Notes under the pieces: generated by a model
Database searches by the model: none
The model's input: the letters and a program-made list of their open reading frames with translations, nothing else
What the model was told of the DNA's origin: nothing
Shown here: positions 16,000 through 23,983 of the stretch, piece by piece
Numbering within the stretch: the first letter of the stretch is position 1
Layout of the letters: the number at the start of each line of letters is the position of its first letter
Position numbers and translations under genes: made by a program
NCBI GenBank assembly: GCA_009704515.1
Contig: WLDZ01000006.1
Coordinates: forward strand, 1 to 23,993
DNA from: Actinomycetota bacterium
GTDB lineage: Bacteria > Actinomycetota > Actinomycetes > Nanopelagicales > Nanopelagicaceae
Reading direction: 5' to 3'
DNA length: 23,993 nucleotides

Positions 16000-16770
16000 A
16001 TGGCTCCCAAGAAAGCGGCAGAACGCCCAGCCCGTAGAACTCCACGTCGCTCTGTTCTCTCTGATGATGTCTACGAGATGATCAAGACAATGATCTTTGA
16101 TCACGAAATTTCTCCAGGTTCGCGAGTCAATATCGATGCAATCTCATTACAGCTCGAAGTTTCTCAAACCCCTGTACGTGAAGCACTTGCTCGCCTCGAA
16201 TCCGATGGCTTGATTGAGAAGGTGCCGCTTAAGGGTTATCGCGCCACTGAGCTACTCACATTTAAAGAGCTCAGCGACCTTTTTCAATTTAGATTGCTGA
16301 TTGAGCCTTGGGCGGCAGAGCAGGCCGCAAAGCTCATTGATAACACTGGAAAAACTGCGCTCAAGGCTGAGATGCAGAGCGCAAAGACTGCCATTAAATT
16401 TGCAGGAGAGAATCAATTCCAAGCTCTATCTGAACACGACTCACGATTTCATACTTTGGTTGCCAGCATTTCAGGAAACCAAACTGTCGCCGATTTCTAC
16501 GGACGCACACATTGCCATCTGCATCTATTCCGTCTTTATATGGCAAATAAATTGCATCGCCTTGAAAGTGGCTCACGCACCGACTTTGTTAAGGATCTCT
16601 TTGAACAGTATTACCAAAGTGGATCAGGACAATTAGCGATAAAAGAGCATGATGCAATCGCAAATGCGATATTAGATCAGAATGCTAAGGCTGCAAAAAT
16701 CGCAATGCATGCTCATATCGAATCTTCGCTCAAGCGTTTTTCGCCAGCAGCTCAAGCTGCGCAGAAATAA
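16000..16770 (+). CDS. GntR-family transcriptional regulator, FCD subfamily
   Basis: 256 residues. A basic, flexible arm (about 1-18) precedes a winged helix-turn-helix (about 19-82) with the GntR hallmark ISPGSRVNIDAISLQLEVSQ, then TPVREALARLESDGL. The C-terminal FCD effector domain (about 90-235) is all-helical and carries the HDSRFHTLVASISGN helix and later EHDAIANAI and AMHAHI, whose Asp and His residues commonly bind a metal that holds an organic acid. FCD regulators usually sense sugar acids or their breakdown products, so a keto-deoxy acid of the fucose route is a plausible effector (inference). It lies 50 bases after the SDR gene and 74 bases before the second enolase-superfamily gene. 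The ribosome site is weak (GGCAGAG), so the start is less certain than the fold. Confidence 0.88.
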   Translation: MAPKKAAERPARRTPRRSVLSDDVYEMIKTMIFDHEISPGSRVNIDAISLQLEVSQTPVREALARLESDGLIEKVPLKGYRATELLTFKELSDLFQFRLLIEPWAAEQAAKLIDNTGKTALKAEMQSAKTAIKFAGENQFQALSEHDSRFHTLVASISGNQTVADFYGRTHCHLHLFRLYMANKLHRLESGSRTDFVKDLFEQYYQSGSGQLAIKEHDAIANAILDQNAKAAKIAMHAHIESSLKRFSPAAQAAQK

Positions 16771-16783
16771 TTTCAAAAACCGC

Positions 16784-16812
16784 TTGTAGCTCCGCCGAAA
16801 CTCCGCTAAATT
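16784..16812 (+). promoter_or_regulatory. Promoter for the second enolase-superfamily gene
   Basis: TTGTAG at 16784-16789 and TAAATT at 16807-16812 are 17 nt apart. The perfect palindrome at 16813-16824 follows at once, over the expected transcription start. Confidence 0.55.
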
Positions 16813-16824
16813 ATCCTATAGGAT
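16813..16824. promoter_or_regulatory. Candidate operator, 12-bp perfect palindrome
   Basis: ATCCTATAGGAT is a perfect palindrome directly after the -10 box of the gene at 16845. Its half site TATAGGAT recurs at 4963-4970 before the lactate dehydrogenase gene and, as TATAGTAT, at 12783-12790 in the divergent promoter. Confidence 0.55.
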
Positions 16825-16844
16825 TCTAAAGAAGAGGGCCGGTA

Positions 16845-17963
16845 ATGATTTCAAAAATCAAGAGTATTGAGATTCGCGCATGTCGAGGCGGAGATGAACT
16901 TAAAGAACTCGACTCAGTTGCTGCGGTAAAACTTCCTGGAGGCTCTCGCCCTGACTTTACGGTCGTAACAATTACAACTGAAGATGGAATCCAAGGCACC
17001 TCTTTTGGTTTTGGTGCACAAGATGCCAAAGCTGCTGCTGCAACGATGTCACAAGTGAAGCCATTTTTCATTGGTCGTAGCGCACATGACTCAGCTAAAA
17101 ATATAAAAGACTTTGAACTCTTTGATCGTCGTTGGAACCACATACCCATTTATTCTTACGCACCATTTGATAACGCATGCTGGGATATCGTCGGCAAGAT
17201 GGCTCACTTACCTGTCTATAAAATTCTTGGCGCCGCACGCGAGAAGGTTCCGCTATATGTCTCTTCTATGTTCTTGCCTGGACCTGAAGATTATGCAAAG
17301 CAAGCGCTAGAAGTAAAAGCAAAAGGCTATAAGGGTTACAAACTTCACCCACCAGGAGGTTTAGATCTCGATATTGCGTGTTATCGCGCTGTGCGTGCTG
17401 CAGTTGGTGATGATTTCACTTTGATGGCTGACCCAGTCATCATGGCTTCATACGAGGACGCCCTCAAGGCTGGCCGCGAACTCGAACGCCTGGGATATAA
17501 ATGGCTGGAAGAACCATTGCTCGATATTGATCTCAATAGCTTAAAGAAGCTACGCGAGAAGCTAGATATTCCAATTGTCGGCACTGAAGTTATTGCTGGC
17601 AATCAATACGCAGTCGCTCACTGCATCAAGGAAGGTATCGTCGATATCGTCCGCACAGATGTCTCTTGGCGGGCTGGAATAACAGCTGTCATGAAGACCG
17701 CCCACGTTGCCGAAGCTTTTGGGGTCAAGTGCGAGCTTCACACCACTATCTATCACGGTCTAGAGCAGGTGCAATTGCATCCTTCGCTAGCCATTAGTAA
17801 TTGTGAATATTTCGAGACTCTCTATCCATTCGATGACTTCGAATTTGGCACAAAATCCAAGCTCAATATTGTCGATGGTTATGTGATGGCCCCTACTGGT
17901 GAAGGTCTCTGCATCGATTATGACTGGGACTTCATCGAAAATCACACCGTCGCGATTCTTTAA
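16845..17963 (+). CDS. Second mandelate racemase-type sugar-acid dehydratase (enolase superfamily)
   Basis: 372 residues, enolase superfamily. The capping domain runs to about residue 130 and contains DNACWDIVGKMAHLPVYKILG. Lys166 and His168 form a K-x-H motif in YKLHPPGG. The metal ligands are Asp196 (LMADPV), Glu222 (WLEEPL) and Glu247 (VGTEV). His298 in ELHTTIYHG lies where mandelate racemase has its catalytic histidine. All residues for a proton-abstraction/dehydration reaction are present, but the substrate cannot be read. It has its own promoter and a palindromic operator, with ribosome site AGAGGG 6 nt before the ATG. It converges on a 2-hydroxyacid dehydrogenase gene. Its K-x-H motif is shared with the enzyme at 12811 but differs from the K-x-K of FucD, so it is not a fucD duplicate. 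Confidence 0.85.
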   Translation: MISKIKSIEIRACRGGDELKELDSVAAVKLPGGSRPDFTVVTITTEDGIQGTSFGFGAQDAKAAAATMSQVKPFFIGRSAHDSAKNIKDFELFDRRWNHIPIYSYAPFDNACWDIVGKMAHLPVYKILGAAREKVPLYVSSMFLPGPEDYAKQALEVKAKGYKGYKLHPPGGLDLDIACYRAVRAAVGDDFTLMADPVIMASYEDALKAGRELERLGYKWLEEPLLDIDLNSLKKLREKLDIPIVGTEVIAGNQYAVAHCIKEGIVDIVRTDVSWRAGITAVMKTAHVAEAFGVKCELHTTIYHGLEQVQLHPSLAISNCEYFETLYPFDDFEFGTKSKLNIVDGYVMAPTGEGLCIDYDWDFIENHTVAIL

Positions 17964-17983
17964 CTGCTTTCTTTGAAGAAAAT

Positions 17984-18898
17984 TTATTGAGCAACGATAT
18001 GCATTAACGGTTGACCTGCTGCATACCTTGCTACTTGTTCCTCAACCAACTTGCGCCCACGCGGTATAAAAGCCTGACTGTCTCCCCCAACATGTGGGGT
18101 GATAATTACATTCGGAGCTTTCCATAGCGGATGTCCATCGGGTAAAGGTTCAGGATCTGTGACATCGAGAGCTGCAGTAATACGCCCACTTTCTAACTCT
18201 TTAATGAGAGCCTCAGTATCAACAACCGGTCCTCTTGCAACATTGACCAAAGCTGCGCCATCTTTCATTGCGCTCAATCTGGCGGCATTCATCAAGTGAC
18301 GAGTGCCTGCATTGAGTGGAACGATAAGAATAACTACATCAAAGGTCGGCAATAAAGGATCAAATTTATCCATCGTGAGCGAACCATCGCGACCTGAGTT
18401 TGAAAAGGAAGTCACGCGCACATCAAAAGGTGCGAGCATCGAAGTAATCATCTTGCCAATGTTTCCAAAACCAACGATTGCAATATTTGAATCAGTCAGT
18501 GATGCTTTTCTTTCATGCACCCATTTACCAGCAACTTGATTGCGGGCAAAGTCGGCAAACCCTCTGCGACTAGCAATTGATAGCGCTACTGCTAGTTCGG
18601 CGGTTGATGCATCATGAACACCAGCTGCGTTGCAGAGTGTTACTCCCTTAGGCAAGATAGCCAAAAGATCATCAACGCCTGCATTGGGAGATTGAATAAC
18701 CTTGAGTGATTTCATCTGACTAATCATCGAGATTGCAGCGGGTCCACCCATGTATTTTGGAACAAAGAACTCAATTGACTCAAGGTCATTGGCATTTGGT
18801 GCTACCCCATCAGTGGCAGCATGAGTAATGCCCTGTGGCAGATTGAGATCTGCCCATTGGCTCCACATAATCGTCTTGGCTGGGGAAAGTGGCTCCAT
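17984..18898 (-). CDS. D-isomer-specific 2-hydroxyacid dehydrogenase (NAD-dependent)
   Basis: 304 residues, D-2-hydroxyacid dehydrogenase family (glyoxylate/hydroxypyruvate reductase-like). The Rossmann motif GFGNIG is at 143-148. The catalytic set is present: Arg in NVARGPVVDTEAL, Glu in DVTDPEPLPDGHP, and His in ITPHVGGDSQ. It would interconvert a 2-keto acid and a D-2-hydroxy acid with NAD(P)H. Its substrate is unknown. The convergent enolase-superfamily gene 20 bases away suggests a role in the same sugar-acid metabolism, or removal of a dead-end keto acid. It is preceded by a leaderless-type -10 box rather than a ribosome site. Confidence 0.88.
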   Translation of the reverse strand: MEPLSPAKTIMWSQWADLNLPQGITHAATDGVAPNANDLESIEFFVPKYMGGPAAISMISQMKSLKVIQSPNAGVDDLLAILPKGVTLCNAAGVHDASTAELAVALSIASRRGFADFARNQVAGKWVHERKASLTDSNIAIVGFGNIGKMITSMLAPFDVRVTSFSNSGRDGSLTMDKFDPLLPTFDVVILIVPLNAGTRHLMNAARLSAMKDGAALVNVARGPVVDTEALIKELESGRITAALDVTDPEPLPDGHPLWKAPNVIITPHVGGDSQAFIPRGRKLVEEQVARYAAGQPLMHIVAQ

Positions 18899-18904
18899 AT
18901 TGAA

Positions 18905-18910
18905 ACCGTA
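18905..18910 (-). promoter_or_regulatory. Leaderless-type -10 box (TACGGT) for the 2-hydroxyacid dehydrogenase
   Basis: On the minus strand TACGGT is followed by 6 bases (TTCAAT) and then the ATG at 18898, with no ribosome site. Confidence 0.45.
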
Positions 18911-18984
18911 TCGGTATTACTGGGCTACCTCAAGCACCAAAAGGGCGAATATTAGGTTGGTATGTATATTGACCCCTAAATCCG

Positions 18985-18990
18985 TAAACT
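18985..18990 (+). promoter_or_regulatory. Leaderless-type -10 box (TAAACT) for the gene at 18997
   Basis: TAAACT ends 6 bases before the GTG at 18997, the same geometry as at 1805-1817. No ribosome site is visible. Confidence 0.5.
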
Positions 18991-18996
18991 GAGCAG

Positions 18997-20871
18997 GTGC
19001 GAAACTTGCGAATTAAGTGGCTGGCAGTTGTCACTGTCCTGCTCTCGCACATCATTTTTATCCCTGATGCATCTGCAAATAATTGCTCGGTAACTTATGG
19101 CACCGTTTCAGGAACTACTCGCTCTGCTCAAATCACAACTGGTAGTGGATGTGTGTGGGCCGTTCCGGCGGGTGTTACTTCACTGAGTTATTTACTTGTC
19201 GGTGGCGGTGGCGGTGGTGGAGGTGCCCGCGCAATTGCGAACGGAACCCTAGGCGGTGGCGGAGGTGGAGCGGGCGGTCGAGTCTTTGCATCTACTCTCT
19301 CTGTTGTTGCAGGTGCGCAAATAACAATCACAGTGGGAACCGGTGGTGCTGGTGGTGCTGCGAGCACCGATGGTGGAAACGGATCAAGTACCTCCATTAC
19401 CTACCTTGGATCGAATACCACAGTTGGAGCTGGCAACGGTGGTAAAGGTTCGAACTCATCTTTTGATCAGGCGAATCTCTCAGGTGATGGCGGAGCAAAC
19501 AATCTACATACCGGAGGTGCCAGTGATTGGGATGGTGGTGGTGGAGGTGCCGGTGCTGGTGGTGCAGGACCAAACGGAATTGATATTGGTGGACAAGGCG
19601 GCACCGGTGGTGCTGGCGGTATCGGAGTTTCGAGTTCGATACTAGGAACTGCGCGATTTTTTGGCGGTGGCGGTGGCGGTGGCGGAACACCATCAGCAAA
19701 TTCAAATGAAACAGATGGCTTTGGTGGCACAGGTGGAAGTGGTGTCGGCGGTTCGGGTGGTGGTGGCGCAGGTGTCGCACCTACAGCAGGTGCAGCAAAT
19801 ACCGGATCAGGTGGTGGTGCTGGTGGTTGGCGAAATACAAGTACTGACGCGCAACGTGCTGGAGCTGCTGGTGCAAATGGAGTCGTAGTTTTCACTTTCA
19901 CAAAGGCGACGGCGGCAAGTATTTCAAGTATTGCAATTACATCAAGTGCTGGTGCTGATCGCACTTATTCGCTAGGCACAACTATCAACGTCACTGTGGG
20001 CTTTAGTGAAACCGTCACTGTCACAGGGACTCCCCTTATACCGATTGTCGGATTGTCTTCTCGTAATCTCTCATACTCATCTGGGAGTGGCTCTAGCGCC
20101 TTAGTATTTGCATATACCGTGCAATCCACAGATTTGAATCTCACTGGCATCTCAATAACCGCGAACTCGCTCACTCTTAATTCTGGAACTTTTACTGATA
20201 CTGGTGGGCTTGCACCAACAATCACACATTCAGCAATCTCTGCATCTAGCAACCATTTGGTCGATGGAGTAGTACCGACAATCTCAACAAGTGCAGCGAT
20301 TAGTATCACTGAGAATTCAACAACTGTCGTAACACTTGTTGCTAGCGAGACTGCAACGTGGGAAATTTTGGGCGGCACGGACGTAGCATTTTTTACCCTT
20401 GAAACTTCTACGGGCGTCCTTAGTATCAGCTCGCGCGATTTTGAAGATCCACAAGATGGCGGTGGAAACAATGTTTATGAAGTGAGCATTCGGGCAATCG
20501 ATTTAGGTAGCAATGCCAGCACTAGTAGAACTTTCTCGGTCACAATCACTAATCTTGCAGAAGTCGCAACTATCGGAGCACCAACTCTTGCCGCTACGGC
20601 ATCCAAAGGAATAAATGTGAACATCACGATTTCCGTTGATGTGGCTGGAAAAGTTAGATTCTTTGTCAATGGTAAACGAATCACTAATTGCCTATCTGTA
20701 TCAACGACAGGAACTGCGCCATCACTGACTGCAACCTGTGCCTGGAAACCCAGTGCGACAGGTCGCGCTACTCTCCATGCAGTCCTCACCCCAACTAGCA
20801 ATCAATATCTTGGGGCGACTTCCGCAACTCTAAACACCTTTGTAAATCGTCGCACTAACACTCGCTCTTAG
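18997..20871 (+). CDS. Secreted glycine-rich surface protein with cadherin-like and shared C-terminal domains
   Basis: 624 residues from GTG. A signal peptide (basic MRNLRIK, hydrophobic core, cleavage likely after ASA at 27) is followed by a glycine-rich region (about 60-300) dense in Gly runs (LLVGGGGGGGGARA; FFGGGGGGGGTPSA). This is typical of glycine-rich secreted proteins that form beta-solenoid or polyglycine bundles. Residues about 308-430 resemble an Ig-like repeat common in large adhesins (TYSLGTTINVTVGFSETVTV, YTVQSTDLNLTGISITANS). A cadherin-like domain (about 432-528, with DFEDPQDGGGNNVYEVSI) precedes the C-terminal domain shared with the genes at 1 and 1817 (cysteines 16 apart, tail RRTNTRS). 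The long antisense frames over the Gly-rich stretch are proline-rich shadows. The function is probably cell-surface adhesion or matrix, by inference. Confidence 0.87.
   Translation: MRNLRIKWLAVVTVLLSHIIFIPDASANNCSVTYGTVSGTTRSAQITTGSGCVWAVPAGVTSLSYLLVGGGGGGGGARAIANGTLGGGGGGAGGRVFASTLSVVAGAQITITVGTGGAGGAASTDGGNGSSTSITYLGSNTTVGAGNGGKGSNSSFDQANLSGDGGANNLHTGGASDWDGGGGGAGAGGAGPNGIDIGGQGGTGGAGGIGVSSSILGTARFFGGGGGGGGTPSANSNETDGFGGTGGSGVGGSGGGGAGVAPTAGAANTGSGGGAGGWRNTSTDAQRAGAAGANGVVVFTFTKATAASISSIAITSSAGADRTYSLGTTINVTVGFSETVTVTGTPLIPIVGLSSRNLSYSSGSGSSALVFAYTVQSTDLNLTGISITANSLTLNSGTFTDTGGLAPTITHSAISASSNHLVDGVVPTISTSAAISITENSTTVVTLVASETATWEILGGTDVAFFTLETSTGVLSISSRDFEDPQDGGGNNVYEVSIRAIDLGSNASTSRTFSVTITNLAEVATIGAPTLAATASKGINVNITISVDVAGKVRFFVNGKRITNCLSVSTTGTAPSLTATCAWKPSATGRATLHAVLTPTSNQYLGATSATLNTFVNRRTNTRS
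19660..19686 (+). repeat. GGCGGT hexanucleotide microsatellite in the glycine-rich gene
   Basis: Three perfect GGCGGT units (19663-19680) and a fourth ending in A (19681-19686) encode an uninterrupted Gly run. Related GGT/GGC runs occur at 19201-19224 and 19250-19272. The unit length keeps frame, so slippage would change Gly-run length without breaking the gene. Confidence 0.6.
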
Positions 20872-20882
20872 CCAATACCCTC

Positions 20883-20888
20883 TAAGGT
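20883..20888 (+). promoter_or_regulatory. Leaderless-type -10 box (TAAGGT) for the gene at 20895
   Basis: TAAGGT ends 6 bases before the ATG at 20895. AAGG inside it could also serve as a weak, slightly distant ribosome site, so this case is ambiguous. Confidence 0.35.
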
Positions 20889-20894
20889 AGCCCC

Positions 20895-21836
20895 ATGAAA
20901 GCTATTCAAATATCTGAATTCGGCGGCCCAGAGGTCATGAAGCTCGTTGATATCGATCAACCAAAACCGAGCACTGACGAGGTGCTTCTTGATGTTACCG
21001 CTATCGGTATCAACTATGCCGATACCCATCAAGTAGAAAATAGCTATCTCTCTCCGCAAGTGCTCCCGCTTGTTCCGGGTATCGAAGTTGTGGGAACCCA
21101 CGATGGCAAGCGTTATCTCGCAGCTGTTTCTTCAGGTGGATACGCAGAACAAGCCATCGCACATACTTCATCGATTTTCCCGATTCCAGATTCTGTAACC
21201 GATGACCAGGCTCTCTGTATGTTGGTGCAAGGAACAACTGCGTGGCATCTTTTAAAAACAATGGCGCACCTGCAAAAAGGTGAGAGCGTTGTTGTCCATG
21301 CAGCTGCTGGTGGTGTGGGAACTCTCGCTATTCAGTTAGCCAAGCTTTGGGGTGGCACAGTAATCGCAGTTACTTCATCGCCTGAAAAGGCAGCGCTTGC
21401 TAAATCTTTGGGGGCAGATGCACTCGTTGATGCAAGTGAGGCAAATCTAGCTAAAGCCATCCGTGCTGCTAATGGTGGCAAAGGCGCAGATGTGATTCTT
21501 GAGATGGTCGGTGGTCCAACTTTTGATCAGAGCCTTCTCGCCCTTGCAGATTTCGGCCGGTTGATTACATTCGGCATGGCATCTCGCACTGCTCCAACCG
21601 CTATTCATCCGGGCGCGCTGATGCACGGATCAAAGACAGTTGCAGCATTCTGGCTGGCAAATTGTTTTGGCAAGCCAGCGCTTTTAGATGATGTTCTCGT
21701 CGAGCTCTTCCAGCTAGTTGCAGATGGAAAGTTAAAGCCGATTATTGGTGCGACTTATCCTTTAGATCAAGCAAGAGATGCTCACCGCGCAATGCTTGGT
21801 CGCAGCACGACTGGAAAAATCGTACTTAAGCCGTAA
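20895..21836 (+). CDS. NADPH:quinone oxidoreductase-like MDR-family enzyme
   Basis: 313 residues, medium-chain dehydrogenase/reductase without the structural zinc loop, the quinone-oxidoreductase (Qor) type. The N-terminal GroES-like domain starts MKAIQISEFGGPEVM and includes GINYADTHQVE and PLVPGIEVVG. The NADPH-binding motif AAAGGVG is at 136-142, followed by AIQLAKLWGGTVIAVTSS and LGADALVDAS. The C-terminal end (PLDQARDAHRAMLGRSTTGKIVLKP) is the usual one for the family. It reduces quinones or enones with NADPH in the cytosol; the physiological substrate is unknown. It shows no functional link to the fucose island and ends 14 bases from the convergent helicase gene. Confidence 0.9.
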   Translation: MKAIQISEFGGPEVMKLVDIDQPKPSTDEVLLDVTAIGINYADTHQVENSYLSPQVLPLVPGIEVVGTHDGKRYLAAVSSGGYAEQAIAHTSSIFPIPDSVTDDQALCMLVQGTTAWHLLKTMAHLQKGESVVVHAAAGGVGTLAIQLAKLWGGTVIAVTSSPEKAALAKSLGADALVDASEANLAKAIRAANGGKGADVILEMVGGPTFDQSLLALADFGRLITFGMASRTAPTAIHPGALMHGSKTVAAFWLANCFGKPALLDDVLVELFQLVADGKLKPIIGATYPLDQARDAHRAMLGRSTTGKIVLKP

Positions 21837-21850
21837 TCCTTAATTTAGAA

Positions 21851-23944
21851 TTAACGACGACCACGACCTCCGCCGCCACTGCGATTACCGCGGTAGCCAC
21901 GACCTCCGCCGCCACCTGATCCACCACTACGTGGTGAACGCTTAGGCTGTTCAACGATTGGTTGAACATATGGAATACCTGAAGGCTGTTGTGCTCCCGT
22001 GACGCGCATCAAATCTTCGCTGCCTGGCTTTACATAGACAGTTGAAGGATTAACGCCTGCACGAACAGCGAGACTCTTTACGGATTTCTGCTGACGTGTT
22101 GTTGCGATAGAAACTACAGTTCCTGATTCACCAGCACGAGCTGTACGACCAGAACGGTGGAGATAATCCTTGTGATCTTGAGCTGGATCTACATGAACAA
22201 CGAGCGAGATTCCATCAACGTGGATTCCGCGAGCAGCCACATCTGTAGCGACAAGTGCCGCATTCTCGGACTCCTTAAAGAGTGCCAGGGTGCGAGTACG
22301 GACAGCTTGTGACTTGCCACCGTGAAGTGCACCAACTGCTACACCTGCATGTGCAAGTTTATCTGCCAAGCGATCAGCGCCGCGTTGGGTCTTTACAAAG
22401 AGAATTGTCTTTCCATTACGAGCTGCAATCTCTGCTGTAACTTCATCCTTTTCAGATGGATCCATCACGACGAGGTAGTGCTCCATTGTTGAGACAGATG
22501 CGCGGTCATTCTGCAATGAGTGAGTCTTTGGATTATTGAGATAACGACGCACAAGTGCATCTACACCACGGTCCAAAGTTGCTGAGAAGAGCAGACGCTG
22601 TCCACCTTGTTTTGCTTGATCAAGAATCTCTTGCACTACAGGCAAGAAGCCCATATCTGCCATCTGATCTGCTTCATCAAGAACCGTAATCTCTAATTGA
22701 TCGAGCTGAACTTCACCCTTATTAAGGAGGTCAATGAGGCGGCCAGGTGTTGCCACCAAAATTGCAGTGCCCTTGCGCATCGCAGTGATCTGCTTTGCAT
22801 ATGACATTCCACCAGCAACCACAACAGATGCGTGACCGACTGAGCGAGCGAGCGGAAGCAGAACTTCATCAATCTGCTGTGCGAGTTCACGAGTTGGAGT
22901 CAAGATAAGTGCAAGTGGCTTATGTGCATTTGCTTGGCGACCTGCAATATTTGAAAGAAGGGAAAGGCTAAATGCCAGAGTCTTTCCTGAACCTGTCTGA
23001 CCGCGACCTAAAATGTCATGGCCAGCAATAGCATCAGGAACTGTAGCTACCTGGATAGGAAATGGTTCGTTGATACCTTGTGCACTGAGTGCGTTAACAA
23101 GTGCTGCTGGAATACCAAGATCACGGAAAGATTTCTTGACCATATCGCCTGGAGCTGCGTCAATCAGATTGGCATCTGCCAAGTTTGGTGAGATGTATGA
23201 ATCATCTGCGCCAAAATCTTCTGCAACATTGCGGCCACGTGCTTTAGAGAAAGAATGTGGTTCGCTATTGCGACCTGTCGCAGTGCGGCGATCACGTGGT
23301 GGCTTGGAGAAATCGCGTGCTGGCTTATCGAAAGTACGAGCTGGTTTGTCGAATGAACGAGCTGGGCGATCAGTGCGCTCGGTGCGAGCTGGTTTGTCGA
23401 ATGAACGAGCTGGGCGATCAGTGCGCTCGGTGCGAGCTGGTTTGTCGAATGAACGAGCTGGTCGTTCTGTGCGAGCTGCTGGTCGTTCTGTGCGCTCTGT
23501 GCGAGCCGCTGGTCGTTCTGTTGAGCGACGCTCTGGACGCTCGTTGCGCTCTGCTACAAATTTTGCTGCGCGTGACTTTGGCTTTCCACCTTTTTCAAAT
23601 ACGCGCTCTGATGCCGATTGACGCGGGTTGCCCTTAGGTGCGCCCTCAATTTCCTTAGACTTTGAAGCGGTCTTCTTCTGAAAACGTGCTGCACGAAGCT
23701 TTGAGCGATCAGTTAGACGCTCTTGCTTACGAGTAGATACAACTTCATCGCGATCTGAATAGCGAACATTTGTTGATGGTTTAAATTCTGATGATTTTTT
23801 AGTTGTTGCTTTGCGAGGTGCTTTTGCCGGTGACTTTGCAGTCGACTTAGCGGTTGCTTTAGCAACAGCTGCGCGACGTGGCTTACCTTTTGAGGCAGCG
23901 CGACGAGCTTTTCCGGGCGCGGATGTGCGTGGTTCTAGAGCCAT
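21851..23944 (-). CDS. DEAD-box ATP-dependent RNA helicase with long basic N-terminal arm
   Basis: 697 residues. Residues 1-55 are Lys/Ala/Arg-rich and histone-like. About 100-215 is disordered and rich in Arg, Glu, Pro and Asp, with 16-residue repeats built on PARSFDKPARTERTDR. The helicase core then runs in order: Q motif region (SFRDLGIPAALVNALSAQG), motif I GRGQTGSGKT, PTRELAQQ, TPGR, DEAD at 423-426, SAT, and HRSGRTARAG. The C-terminus is an RGG-type tail (GGGGGRGYRGNRSGGGGRGRR end). The role is RNA unwinding in ribosome assembly or cold-adapted mRNA turnover. The basic arms on both sides are RNA-binding and could drive condensate formation (inference). The start ATG has only a weak GGAAAA ribosome site, and an inverted repeat lies in the leader. 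Confidence 0.93.
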   Translation of the reverse strand: MALEPRTSAPGKARRAASKGKPRRAAVAKATAKSTAKSPAKAPRKATTKKSSEFKPSTNVRYSDRDEVVSTRKQERLTDRSKLRAARFQKKTASKSKEIEGAPKGNPRQSASERVFEKGGKPKSRAAKFVAERNERPERRSTERPAARTERTERPAARTERPARSFDKPARTERTDRPARSFDKPARTERTDRPARSFDKPARTFDKPARDFSKPPRDRRTATGRNSEPHSFSKARGRNVAEDFGADDSYISPNLADANLIDAAPGDMVKKSFRDLGIPAALVNALSAQGINEPFPIQVATVPDAIAGHDILGRGQTGSGKTLAFSLSLLSNIAGRQANAHKPLALILTPTRELAQQIDEVLLPLARSVGHASVVVAGGMSYAKQITAMRKGTAILVATPGRLIDLLNKGEVQLDQLEITVLDEADQMADMGFLPVVQEILDQAKQGGQRLLFSATLDRGVDALVRRYLNNPKTHSLQNDRASVSTMEHYLVVMDPSEKDEVTAEIAARNGKTILFVKTQRGADRLADKLAHAGVAVGALHGGKSQAVRTRTLALFKESENAALVATDVAARGIHVDGISLVVHVDPAQDHKDYLHRSGRTARAGESGTVVSIATTRQQKSVKSLAVRAGVNPSTVYVKPGSEDLMRVTGAQQPSGIPYVQPIVEQPKRSPRSGGSGGGGGRGYRGNRSGGGGRGRR
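23338..23461 (-). repeat. 48-bp tandem repeat in the helicase N-terminal arm
   Basis: Two identical 48-base units (23338-23385 and 23386-23433) are followed by the first 28 bases of a third (23434-23461), after which the sequence decays into shorter related units. Each unit encodes 16 residues, so copy-number change keeps the frame. Identity at the DNA level points to recent duplication. Confidence 0.85.
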
Positions 23945-23956
23945 TTTAAGTTTTCC

Positions 23957-23983
23957 AATCGAGAGATCATGCTCGTCTCGATT
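23957..23983 (-). promoter_or_regulatory. Inverted repeat in the helicase leader
   Basis: AATCGAGA (23957-23964) and TCTCGATT (23976-23983) are exact complements around an 11-base loop, 12 bases upstream of the helicase ATG. It could be an RNA hairpin controlling translation or an operator. The window ends 10 bases later, so the promoter itself may be outside. Confidence 0.4.

Noticed and set aside
17968..17981. TTTCTTTGAAGAAA in the convergent gap, considered as a bidirectional terminator
   Set aside because: The stem is five weak base pairs; termination may occur here but the sequence does not show it.
19397..19964. Long minus-strand frames rich in Pro and His opposite the glycine-rich gene
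   Set aside because: They are the complement of GGT/GGC repeats, have no ribosome site, and lie inside a clear coding gene.
21840..21854. Palindrome TTAATT-TAG-AATTAA between the quinone oxidoreductase and helicase genes, considered as a terminator
   Set aside because: The stem is only A-T pairs with no U tract, too weak to call a terminator.
23338..23530. Regular repeats considered as a CRISPR array
   Set aside because: The units are adjacent with no unique spacers and encode an in-frame protein repeat.
23013..23621. 202-codon plus-strand frame opposite the helicase, with Arg/Ser repeats
   Set aside because: The repeats are the complement of the helicase repeat; the DEAD-box frame explains the sequence fully.
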